Below, piece after piece: positions 7,123-13,788 of a DNA stretch of 21,601 nucleotides. Location: NCBI GenBank assembly GCA_964353405.1, contig CAYGWJ010000112.1, positions 1-21,601 on the forward strand, in the 5' to 3' direction. A program made the translations under genes and the position numbers. Source of the stretch: JBGLNJ01 sp964353405. GTDB lineage: Bacteria > Chloroflexota > Anaerolineae > Fen-1058. The notes under the pieces were generated by a model that was given only the letters and a program-made list of their open reading frames with translations, searched no databases and had not been told where the DNA came from. The number at the start of each line of letters is the position of its first letter. The stretch's first letter is position 1.

Positions 7123-8012
7123 ACTACGATCTCAGCTTCCGCGACTGGTGTAGTGTCAGCTTGAGGATCGTACCGTAACCCCCGGGTAGTGTCTCCCTGG
7201 CTTTTGCTTCGCAGTGGAATGGAGCGAATGTAGTCTAGTTTCTCCAACAAATCAAACAACCATCCACTGGCCCCGGACTCACGGATGAACTGAGGCACAT
7301 CAGTTTCTCGAACAGTGCCTCGGAGTCGGAGTATATTCCACAAGTCTTCAATGTCTTCACGGTAAATTGCTACTGGCGCTTCAGACGATGGTCTGAATAA
7401 GATATACTCTTCTTGCATTTCTACCATTGGTCCAAACAAGGTCAACGGATATCCTGCTCCAGTTAGCCTTTGCAGGTCTTGCCACAGGCGATCTATGGAA
7501 ATGCGTTCTCGCTCAAGGCGAACCTGTTTGGCATAGTCCAAATCCCATCGTTCTGGCACAAAAGTGGGTGACTTTTCGTAGAGGTGAATGTATACTGGGA
7601 TTGGTAGACGACGAAGGTGTCGCTCCATAATCGGCTGAACCTGCGTCTCCCAATCTAGTTCGCCATGTCCGCAACCCAGTTGTGGGAACGCAACACTCGA
7701 GATGCCATAGGCTTGGTAACGCGACGCAAACTTTCGCAGTCCGGCTTCAATGTATTCGACTTGAGATGGCTGTCGCCAGTGCTTTTTGGTAGGAAAATTG
7801 ATGATAACCTTGTTGGGTGTCCGGTAGATATACAACATGCCAACATCAAGCTTGCCTTGTTGACACAATTCACGATATTGCTGATACATTTCTGGATAAA
7901 GTTGTTTAAAGATTGCGGCGATGCCTCTACCCATAATGCCCACTGTATTTACTGTATTCACCAAAGCTTGGGCGGGTGAATCAAAGAGGCTGATATTTAC
8001 GTACGAAATCAT
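7119..8012 (-). CDS. darG: DarG-type macrodomain antitoxin (DNA ADP-ribosylglycohydrolase)
   Basis: A 297-residue protein with an N-terminal macrodomain (about 1-155) of the DarG type, which removes ADP-ribose from DNA. Visible motifs are NTVNTVGIMGRGIAAIFK (19-36), the lysine pair at K76-K77 in NFPTKKHW where DarG has its catalytic lysine, and PQLGCGHGELDW (110-121). A second domain of about 140 residues follows (LWQDL... to the acidic end); in DarG proteins the C-terminal part binds and shields the toxin, but I do not recognise this version. The ATG at 8012 follows GAGGAG by eight bases. It lies directly upstream of darT with a four-base overlap, the reverse of the darT-darG order of the classic Thermus operon. 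Confidence 0.88.
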   Translation of the reverse strand: MISYVNISLFDSPAQALVNTVNTVGIMGRGIAAIFKQLYPEMYQQYRELCQQGKLDVGMLYIYRTPNKVIINFPTKKHWRQPSQVEYIEAGLRKFASRYQAYGISSVAFPQLGCGHGELDWETQVQPIMERHLRRLPIPVYIHLYEKSPTFVPERWDLDYAKQVRLERERISIDRLWQDLQRLTGAGYPLTLFGPMVEMQEEYILFRPSSEAPVAIYREDIEDLWNILRLRGTVRETDVPQFIRESGASGWLFDLLEKLDYIRSIPLRSKSQGDTTRGLRYDPQADTTPVAEAEIVV

Positions 8013-8032
8013 CTTTTCTGCTCCTCACCCCC

Positions 8033-8038
8033 ATTATA
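8033..8038 (-). promoter_or_regulatory. Probable -10 box for darG-darT
   Basis: Minus-strand TATAAT, a perfect -10 consensus, 20 bases upstream of the darG start codon. No strong -35 is seen. A start about seven bases downstream would leave only a very short leader holding the ribosome-binding site. Confidence 0.5.
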
Positions 8039-8093
8039 CACCGTAGTTGAGTGAGGTGCGTGATAACCGGTGCGATACCACGACCAAGCGAGT

Positions 8094-8512
8094 TTACCAT
8101 CTTCCTCGTTGTGTTCTTGCCTCGGCGTTTGTCAGTTCCTCTTCTTTAGCCGGCGCGAGGCTCACGGCGCATGCCTTGAATTCCGGAATCTTGGCCGTCG
8201 CGTCGAGCGCGTCAATCGTCAGCAGGTTAGCCGCGGCCTCGGAAAAGTGCATCGGGATAAAGACGACGCCCGGATTGCACTGGTCCGAGACGCGCGCGCG
8301 TAGCACCACCGACCCGCGCCGCGATGACCCGCGCACCACACCGCCGGTCTTGAGGCCATGCTGCTCGGCGTCCACCTCGTTCAATTCGAGCAGCGCTTCC
8401 GGGTAAAGCGCGTCCAACTGCGAGTGGCGCGTCATGGTGCCGCCGTGCCAGTGCTCCAACACACGGCCCGTAGTGAGGATGAGCGGGTATTCGTCGTCGG
8501 GCGGCTCGGCGA
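8094..8512 (-). pseudogene. Duplicated 3' fragment of fdhA
   Basis: This stretch matches the 3' end of fdhA (9958-10376) without any gap over 419 bases, with 51 differences by my count (about 88 percent identity). It includes a run of about 98 identical bases around 8166-8263. Similarity begins at the TAA stop codon (8094-8096) and ends at 8512, inside the molybdopterin-dinucleotide-binding C-terminal domain. The fragment still reads in frame (AEPPDDEYPLILTTGR onward) but has no catalytic domain and no start of its own, so it is a dead remnant. It points the same way as the intact gene and forms direct repeats around the toxin-antitoxin debris at 8513-9957. Confidence 0.9.
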
Positions 8513-8555
8513 GGCGGCTAGCTGTATAAGTCGGCTTGCGCCAAGCTGGTATCGC

Positions 8556-8751
8556 TCAGTAAACTTCGCTGTGTGAGCCAATGTCCGCCAGCACACTGTC
8601 CGTGCAACTTGTGCGTCTTGAGCGAAGGCTCAAAAGGGTTTTCGGCCAGCGTTTCCAGGACATCCAGAATGAGCGCCTGCAACGGCGGCTGGCGGCGAGT
8701 TCTTTGCTTGAAGGCGCGGCGAAAGCTGGCGTCCCAGACAAGTCGTCTCAT
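8556..8751 (-). pseudogene. RelE/YafQ-family toxin with internal deletion
   Basis: The N-terminal half is a normal RelE-superfamily mRNA-interferase toxin (MRRLVWDASFRRAFKQ... to THKLHG, about 51 residues). The family's usual continuation, the core with a WACSVDYDYRI-like segment, is missing. The family's C-terminal end, here VLADIGSHSEVY followed by a TGA at 8556-8558, appears shortly after but in another reading frame. The simplest explanation is loss of roughly 90-110 bases with a frameshift. The frame that continues from the N-terminus gives an unrelated tail ending at 8518. Catalytic residues are lost, so the toxin should be inactive. It overlaps the upstream antitoxin gene by four bases. 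Confidence 0.75.
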
Positions 8752-8975
8752 GGCGTATCCAGGTCGCGCCGCAAATCTTCCAGAGTTCCGTAACGGGCGC
8801 GCCCCTCGCGAAACGCCTGGAGTGTGGCGCGAGCATTGCGCGCAATTTCGGCCCGGCGCTGTTCGGTCAGGCGCTGCTGGACGATTTCGATTAAACTGGT
8901 CTGATCTTCGGGGGGCAGTTGCTCGATGATATCAAGCGCTTGCTGAAACGGCGTCGTCACGGCGGGCGATTCCAT
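8748..8975 (-). CDS. Antitoxin partner of a RelE-family toxin
   Basis: A 75-residue helical, charged protein (FQQALDIIEQLPPEDQTSLIEIV, then RAEIARNARATLQAFREGRARYGTLEDLRRDL). Proteins of this form commonly precede YafQ/RelE-like toxins; they bind the toxin and their own promoter. The ATG at 8975 has AAGG five bases upstream; a GTG six bases earlier is less likely. The stop overlaps the start of the toxin gene by four bases. The antitoxin is intact while the toxin is broken, as expected if loss of the toxin was tolerated. It has a strong promoter at 9019-9047. Confidence 0.75.
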   Translation of the reverse strand: MESPAVTTPFQQALDIIEQLPPEDQTSLIEIVQQRLTEQRRAEIARNARATLQAFREGRARYGTLEDLRRDLDTP

Positions 8976-9018
8976 TTTCACCTTCTGTTACTCCAATTGA
9001 CATGGCCTCACCGCTTCC

Positions 9019-9047
9019 AGTATAGAGGATGATGGAGAGCGCGTCAA
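9019..9047 (-). promoter_or_regulatory. Sigma-70 promoter of the antitoxin-toxin pair
   Basis: On the minus strand, TTGACG (9042-9047), a 17-base spacer, and TATACT (9019-9024): one of the best promoter matches in the window. Transcription would start near 9012, with a leader of about 37 bases before the antitoxin ATG at 8975. Confidence 0.65.
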
Positions 9048-9103
9048 GTATAGGCGCTTGAGCGGCGTGTCATCGTGCAAGAAACCTTTAATCAGATTTG
9101 ATG

Positions 9104-9109
9104 TACAAT
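9104..9109 (+). promoter_or_regulatory. Possible -10 box for the DUF2442 gene
   Basis: TACAAT, 20 bases before the DUF2442 ATG. No -35 match at proper spacing. The gap holds two divergent promoters, one for this gene and one for the antitoxin. Confidence 0.3.
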
Positions 9110-9129
9110 CATGATACGGATAAACAACT

Positions 9130-9432
9130 ATGCCGACTGTGCTTGAAATAGAACCTATCGCGGTAAAAGTCAATGTGACAGAAGATGACCTTACGGTCAA
9201 CCTTTCCGATGGCCGTCGTATTCTTGTCCCTTTGGCTTGGTATCCTCGCTTGCTATATGCTTCTACTGTGGAGCGGTAGAATTGGCAATTGTTGGGAGAC
9301 GGATATGCGATAGAGTGGCCCGACCTGGACGAGCATATCGGCATAGAGGGATTATTGGCAGGCCGCCCTAGCGGTGAGAGTCCGCAATCACAGAGTCGCT
9401 GGTTAGCTTCACGCCGCGTTAATCCTGGATAG
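9130..9432 (+). pseudogene. DUF2442 protein interrupted by an in-frame UAG
   Basis: The 100-codon frame is a full-length DUF2442 protein: MPTVLEIEPIAVKVNVTED, SDGRRILVPLAWYPRLLYAS, then after the stop NWQLLGDGYAIEWPDLDEHI and GIEGLLAGRPSGES. Codon 50 (9277-9279) is TAG; both halves stay in the same frame and keep family residues, so this is a single nonsense change and not a frameshift. DUF2442 proteins are often encoded next to DUF4160 proteins and are thought to be toxin-antitoxin-like, but function is not settled. No DUF4160 gene is present here. A sequencing error or a readthrough event cannot be excluded. Confidence 0.8.
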
Positions 9433-9486
9433 GCCCCAAGGCGCTCTCCCCACTTTAAAGCAGCCGCCATTCATCTCCTGCGGGCC

Positions 9487-9516
9487 GTGGCGAGACGCCA
9501 GGCGTCCCGCTCGCAC
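9487..9516. repeat. Imperfect GC-rich palindrome
   Basis: GTGGCGAGACGCC pairs imperfectly with GGCGTCCCGCTCGCAC. It lies in the 189-base gap between the DUF2442 pseudogene and the next plus-strand gene. The rest of that gap shows no gene. Confidence 0.45.
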
Positions 9517-9596
9517 CGCACTTGCGCGCGAGGGGCACCGTTATCAGAGTGTGTTGATCAATTCCTATCTCGCGTGCCGGTGAAGACGAATGGCGG

Positions 9597-9602
9597 TATA
9601 AT
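9597..9602 (+). promoter_or_regulatory. -10 box for the small gene at 9622
   Basis: TATAAT, 19 bases upstream of the ATG at 9622. The -35 region is weak (GTGCCG at 17-base spacing). Confidence 0.45.
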
Positions 9603-9621
9603 TGCGGGAGGAGGTGAGGTT

Positions 9622-9891
9622 ATGGAACTCGCCGGAATTCTCGCAGATATTCATGCACTCGAGGAAGAGTTGTTGAACTTTGAGCGCAAATACGGCATTC
9701 GCTCCGAGACTCTGTACGCGGCGTATATGAGCGGGGAGGAGCCAGAGAACGACGAATGGGTCCTGGATTTTGGGGAATGGGCCAGCGTCTATCGCACCTG
9801 GCTTACGCGGCAGGCAGACTACCGGAATCAAGTCCAGCGGATCCAACGCCACGCGCCGAGTCTCGAAGGGTTGGTGCGAGTGGCAGCATGA
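9622..9891 (+). CDS. Small acidic helical protein, possible antitoxin
   Basis: An 89-residue protein (MELAGILADIHALEEELLNFERKYGI..., ending APSLEGLVRVAA). It appears mostly alpha-helical and acidic, with several tryptophans (DEWVLDFGEWASVYRTWL). I recognise it as a recurrent small-protein type of environmental bacteria but cannot assign a family function. The ATG at 9622 is chosen over a longer frame because a strong GGAGGAGG site lies just upstream and the -10 box at 9597 would exclude earlier starts. Its TGA overlaps the ATG of a following, truncated gene (ATGA at 9888-9891), which is how two-gene toxin-antitoxin operons are usually built. An antitoxin role is inferred only from that context. 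Confidence 0.65.
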   Translation: MELAGILADIHALEEELLNFERKYGIRSETLYAAYMSGEEPENDEWVLDFGEWASVYRTWLTRQADYRNQVQRIQRHAPSLEGLVRVAA

Positions 9892-9995
9892 GCAATCCTC
9901 TGTCAAAGAAATCGAAAGACAAGAGGGCGCGGCCTAGTTTCGACTGGCAGGGTCGCGTTACCGTCTTCCTCGTTGCGTCCTTGCCTCAGCGTTGA
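9888..9995 (+). pseudogene. 5' remnant of a small gene cut off by the fdhA junction
   Basis: The frame starts at an ATG that overlaps the previous stop and reads MSNPLSKKSKDKRARPSFDWQG, a lysine/arginine-rich start typical of a small protein. At about 9957 it runs into the 3' end of fdhA (antisense), and the last 13 or so residues (VFLVASLPQR) are simply the reverse side of fdhA. The natural C-terminal part of the gene is therefore missing. It was probably the second gene of a two-gene module with the 89-residue protein. Identity is unknown. Confidence 0.6.
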
Positions 9996-12120
9996 CCAAT
10001 TCCTCTTCCTTCGCCAGCGCAAGGCTCACCGCGCATGCCTTGAATTCCGGAATCTTGGCCGTCGCGTCGAGCGCGTCAATCGTCAGCAGGTTAGCCGCGG
10101 CCTCGGAAAAGTGCATCGGGATAAAGACAACACCCGGATTGCACTGGTCCGAGACGCGTGCGTGCAGCACCACCGTCCCCCGCCGCGACGACACACGCAC
10201 TGAGTCGCCGGTCTGGATGCTGAATTGCTCGGCGTCCACCTCGTTCAGTTCAAGCAATGCTTCGGGATAAAGCTCATCCAGTTTCGAGTGGCGCGTCATG
10301 GTGCCGCCGTGCCATTGCTCCAACACACGGCCCGTGGTGAGGATGAGGGGATACTCGTCGTCGGGCGGCTCGGCGACGGGCACGTATTCGAGCGGGAAAA
10401 ACTTGGCCCGCCCGGATGGAAAAGTATCTGCGAACAAGAAGGGTGTGCCAGGATGAGAGGTATTAGGTACTGGGTATTGGAGGCCGACCTGTTCGATCCG
10501 CTCGTAGGTAATACCGCGAAAGGCCGGCACGACGCTGGCCATCTCGCGATAGACCTCTTCAGGAGAGATATAGTCCCAGCGCGCAGTCGCAGGTCGGCCC
10601 AGGCGCTTTTCGAGGCGCTGTGCGAGGTCACAGATGATCTGCCAATCGGGCCGGGCTTGTCCGCGCGGCTGGATCGCCTGGCGCACGCGCTGGACGCGCC
10701 GGTCGGTGTTGGTGAACGTGCCTTCTTTTTCCGCCCACGACACGGCCGGCAGGAACACGTCGGCGAACGCGCCCGACTCGTTGATGAAAATGTCTTGCGC
10801 GACGAGCAATTCCAACTGCTCCATGTGGTGGCGAGTGACGTTCAGGTTCGGCTCGGTCATCATCGGATTTTCGCCCATGATGTAAAGCGAGCGCACGCCG
10901 CCGGGCCGCACATTGCTCAGAATCTCGGTCGTCGTCAGCCCGCGCTTCCGGCTGAGGCCACCCGGCTTTATGTTCCAGGCTTGCTCCCATTTCGCCGCAT
11001 TTTCCGGCTTGTCCACCTCCATGTAACCGGGATAGTGAAACGGCATCGCGCCGGAATCGGACGCGCCCTGCACGTTGTTCTGTCCGCGCAGCGGATTGAG
11101 GCCGGCGCCTTGGCGTCCGATGTGACCCGTGAGTAAGGCGAGATGGATCAGGCTCAGCGCGCTGGCTGTACCCTGGGAAAGTTGCGAGATGCCCATGCCC
11201 CAATAGATCGCGGCGCGCTCCGCTGCGGCGTACAGGCGCGCCGCCTCGATGATGAGGTTGCGATCCACGCCCGAAATCTGTTCGGCGTATTCCGGCGTAA
11301 ATTTCTCGACGGACTGTTTGAACGCTTCAAAACCTTCGGTGCGCTCCTCGACGAATTTCTGATTGACCAACCCTTCCCCGATGATGACGTGCGCCATCGC
11401 CGAAAAGACGGGCACATTCGTCCCCGGCTTGAGCGGCAGCCAGAGGGCGGCAAAATCACGCAGCTCGAGGCGGCGCGGGTCAATGACGATCAGCCTGGCG
11501 CCATGTTTTTCGACGGCAGCTTTCATCTGCAGCGCGATGATGGGATGGTTCTCGGTCGTGTTCGAGCCGGTGACGATAAAACAATCGGCCTTGACGACCT
11601 TGGCGGCGGTATTGCTCATCGCCGTCGTGCCGAGCGATTTCAAGAGTGCGGCCACCGATCCCGCGTGGCACAGGCGCGTGCAGTGATCTATGTTGTTCGT
11701 GCGGAACAGCGCGCGGAACAGCTTTTGCAAAAGATAGTTGTCCTCGTTCGTCGCCTTGGCGCAGCAATAGACCGCCATCGCGTCTGAGCCGTCGCGCCTA
11801 TAAATCTCGGTCAGCCGATCAGCCACAGAGTCGAGCGCCTCATCCCACGACGCTTGGCGCCACTCGTCCAAATCAAAGGCTTGCGTGCGGCGGCCCGGCG
11901 ATTGGGGTGACTTGCGAATCAGCGGCGTGGTGACACGCTTTGCACTGTAAACGAAATCGTACCCAAAGCGTCCCTTGACGCACAGATTGCCATGGTTGAC
12001 GACCGAATCAAACGGCGAAGTGACTCTGTAAATGGTATCGTTTTTCAGATGCAGTTCGAGTGTGCACCCGACTCCACAGTACGGGCAAGTGGTCTTGACA
12101 ATTCTATCTGGCTGGATCAC
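9958..12120 (-). CDS. fdhA: Formate dehydrogenase catalytic (alpha) subunit, Mo/W-bis-MGD type
   Basis: A 720-residue cytoplasmic subunit that oxidises formate to CO2 at a Mo- or W-bis-molybdopterin-guanine-dinucleotide centre. The N-terminal 4Fe-4S cluster is bound by C12, C15, C19 and C47 (CPYCGVGC, NLCVKG). The predicted metal ligand is C151 followed by H152 (TRLCHAG), so it is a cysteine and not a selenocysteine enzyme. The dinucleotide-binding C-terminal domain ends the protein. There are no extra N-terminal ferredoxin domains, so electrons must leave through the separate iron-sulfur subunit at 15444-16160. The GTG at 12120 is chosen because GGGAGGGG lies five bases upstream; an earlier GTG at 12159 would overlap the decarboxylase gene. 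The last 419 bases are duplicated at 8094-8512. Confidence 0.93.
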   Translation of the reverse strand: MIQPDRIVKTTCPYCGVGCTLELHLKNDTIYRVTSPFDSVVNHGNLCVKGRFGYDFVYSAKRVTTPLIRKSPQSPGRRTQAFDLDEWRQASWDEALDSVADRLTEIYRRDGSDAMAVYCCAKATNEDNYLLQKLFRALFRTNNIDHCTRLCHAGSVAALLKSLGTTAMSNTAAKVVKADCFIVTGSNTTENHPIIALQMKAAVEKHGARLIVIDPRRLELRDFAALWLPLKPGTNVPVFSAMAHVIIGEGLVNQKFVEERTEGFEAFKQSVEKFTPEYAEQISGVDRNLIIEAARLYAAAERAAIYWGMGISQLSQGTASALSLIHLALLTGHIGRQGAGLNPLRGQNNVQGASDSGAMPFHYPGYMEVDKPENAAKWEQAWNIKPGGLSRKRGLTTTEILSNVRPGGVRSLYIMGENPMMTEPNLNVTRHHMEQLELLVAQDIFINESGAFADVFLPAVSWAEKEGTFTNTDRRVQRVRQAIQPRGQARPDWQIICDLAQRLEKRLGRPATARWDYISPEEVYREMASVVPAFRGITYERIEQVGLQYPVPNTSHPGTPFLFADTFPSGRAKFFPLEYVPVAEPPDDEYPLILTTGRVLEQWHGGTMTRHSKLDELYPEALLELNEVDAEQFSIQTGDSVRVSSRRGTVVLHARVSDQCNPGVVFIPMHFSEAAANLLTIDALDATAKIPEFKACAVSLALAKEEELVNAEARTQRGRR

Positions 12121-12148
12121 GCGTTCCCCTCCCAGAGTTTGCAAAACA

Positions 12149-13633
12149 TCATCGCGCACTCTTGGCGGACTCGCCTACCAATTCCTGGCCCATCCGTATC
12201 ACGGTGCGCACTAGAAGGTCAAAATCCTCTCGCCGGCTGCGATGGTTGGTGATCGCGACGCGCAGCACATAGCTGCCGTTCAAGGTGGTGTACGAAGGGG
12301 CGGCAATGCCGCTTTCGTACAGTCGAATCAAGAGTTCCTGGTTGAGCTGGTTGAGTGCCGGCTCGTCCAGGTGCTCGGCCCGAAACCGAAAGCACACGAT
12401 GTTCAGCGGCACAGGGGCCAGGCGTTCCAGTTCGGGCGCGGCGTCTATCAGGCCGGCCAGGTAACGTGCCTGTTCGACGTTTTGCTGGATCAGGCGTCCA
12501 TACTTCCATATCCCATGTTCTTTGATGGACAACCAAACCTTGAGCGCCCGGAATCCGCGGGAAAGCTGGATGCCGTACTCGCTAAACCACAGCCTGCCGC
12601 CTGCCAGTCCTCGTTCGGCGTGGGCCAGATATTCGGGCGAGAGCGCAAAGGCCCGCCGATGATCTTGCTCTCGCCGCACGAGTGTGCAGCCCACTTCGTA
12701 TGGCATATACATCCACTTGTGCAGGTCGAACGCGAGCGAGTCGGCGCGTTCCATGCCAGCCAGCGACGGACGCAGAGCTGGCGATAAAGCGGCCAGCGCG
12801 CCAAAAGCGCCGTCCACGTGAAACCACAGCTTTTCTCGCTGGCAGATATCTGCCAGCGCGCTCAGGTCGTCTATGGCTCCGGTATTGACGGTCCCTGCGT
12901 TGCCGATCACGCAGAACGGCAGATGGCCCGCCGCTCGATCTTTTGCGATGGCAGCTTGCAGAGCCTCGAGGTCTATCTGGAATTCCGCATTCACGGGAAT
13001 CTCGCGGAGGGCCTCGCTGCCCAGTCCCATCAATTCGACGGCCTTTTGAATCGAACTGTGCATCTCGCGCGAACCATACAACGTCATCGCGCGCGCCGCA
13101 CGCAGGCCCTGCCGGCGCAGATCAAACCCGGCCATCGTATTGCGCGCGACGGCCAACCCCACCAGGTTAGCCATCGAGCCGCCGCTGACCAATAGTCCGC
13201 TTGCCTCAGCCGGATAGCCCAGCATCTCTTTGCACCAATCCAGCACTTGCGCTTCAACGTAATTGGCAACGTGATCGCCGCCGCCCATGTTGGGATTCAT
13301 GCCGGCGGCCAGCATTTCGGCCAACATTCCGAACGGCGTGCCGGTTCCGATGACCCAGCCCCAAAATCGTGGATGAATGTTCCCCATGGGATGGGGCAGC
13401 ACGTTTTCCACAAAATCCTGGTAGGCGGTCGCTGCGCCTTGCGGCTCTAGCGGCACAGGTTGTACCAGTCTCTCTTTCACGCTCTCCGGGATGGGTTGCC
13501 AGACCGGACGCTCTCGCACGGTCTGAAGAAAAGTGATCATGTCATCCACCATGCGATGACCCAATGCCCGCATTGCATCCCAATCTTGCGGATCGAGCGA
13601 TTCTTCCGTCACACCTTGTTCTGCTGAATGCAT
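12149..13633 (-). CDS. PLP-dependent group II amino-acid decarboxylase
   Basis: A 494-residue pyridoxal-phosphate enzyme of the aromatic-L-amino-acid/glutamate decarboxylase family; these remove CO2 from an amino acid to give an amine. The PLP lysine is K306 in DLHKWMYMPYEVGC; H192 (REMHSSIQKA) stacks on the cofactor and D274 in HVDGAFG binds its pyridine nitrogen. The HPRFWGWV segment near 87 fits the substrate-binding region. Substrate is not predictable. The ATG at 13633 follows AGAGG. The stop lies 28 bases upstream of the fdhA start, so the two are likely cotranscribed, although I know of no functional tie between this enzyme and formate oxidation. Confidence 0.9.
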   Translation of the reverse strand: MHSAEQGVTEESLDPQDWDAMRALGHRMVDDMITFLQTVRERPVWQPIPESVKERLVQPVPLEPQGAATAYQDFVENVLPHPMGNIHPRFWGWVIGTGTPFGMLAEMLAAGMNPNMGGGDHVANYVEAQVLDWCKEMLGYPAEASGLLVSGGSMANLVGLAVARNTMAGFDLRRQGLRAARAMTLYGSREMHSSIQKAVELMGLGSEALREIPVNAEFQIDLEALQAAIAKDRAAGHLPFCVIGNAGTVNTGAIDDLSALADICQREKLWFHVDGAFGALAALSPALRPSLAGMERADSLAFDLHKWMYMPYEVGCTLVRREQDHRRAFALSPEYLAHAERGLAGGRLWFSEYGIQLSRGFRALKVWLSIKEHGIWKYGRLIQQNVEQARYLAGLIDAAPELERLAPVPLNIVCFRFRAEHLDEPALNQLNQELLIRLYESGIAAPSYTTLNGSYVLRVAITNHRSRREDFDLLVRTVIRMGQELVGESAKSAR

Positions 13634-13690
13634 CTGGCACCTCTACTGAATGTGTTATCGCACTTGCCCCTGTGGGCCAGCAAACGTGAG

Positions 13691-13788
13691 CTAGCAGTCT
13701 GTCGGAGAGGTGTAGTTTAGCCCCTCGTGGGCGTAATAGCGACGGGCACAAGGCCCTATGCTACAAGGGTTCTCCGACGGGCTGCTAG
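13691..13788. repeat. Large inverted repeat overlapping the EamA stop codon
   Basis: The arm at 13691-13715 (CTAGCAGTCTGTCGGAGA onward) pairs imperfectly with the arm at 13761-13788 (ending TCTCCGACGGGCTGCTAG), about 45 bases apart. The TAG stop of the transporter gene (13785-13787) lies at the tip of the right arm. The structure could help end transcription or be a small non-autonomous element. The rest of this 151-base gap upstream of the decarboxylase shows no gene. Confidence 0.6.

Noticed and set aside
8094..8462. Short stand-alone gene starting at MLEHWHGGTM
   Set aside because: It is the tail of a duplicated fdhA; the methionine is an aligned internal position of FdhA (valine in the intact gene) and there is no ribosome-binding site or promoter of its own.
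10463..10495. A TATTAGGTACTGGGTATTGG-like sequence inside fdhA, resembling the repeat in nuoEF
   Set aside because: It encodes GLQYPVPNTSHPGTP, which fits the conserved GLQWPxPxxxHPGTP segment of formate dehydrogenases, so it is more simply ordinary coding sequence.
11667..11672. Possible selenocysteine site in FdhA
   Set aside because: The metal-ligand position is a cysteine codon in an open frame (C151, followed by H152); there is no in-frame TGA.
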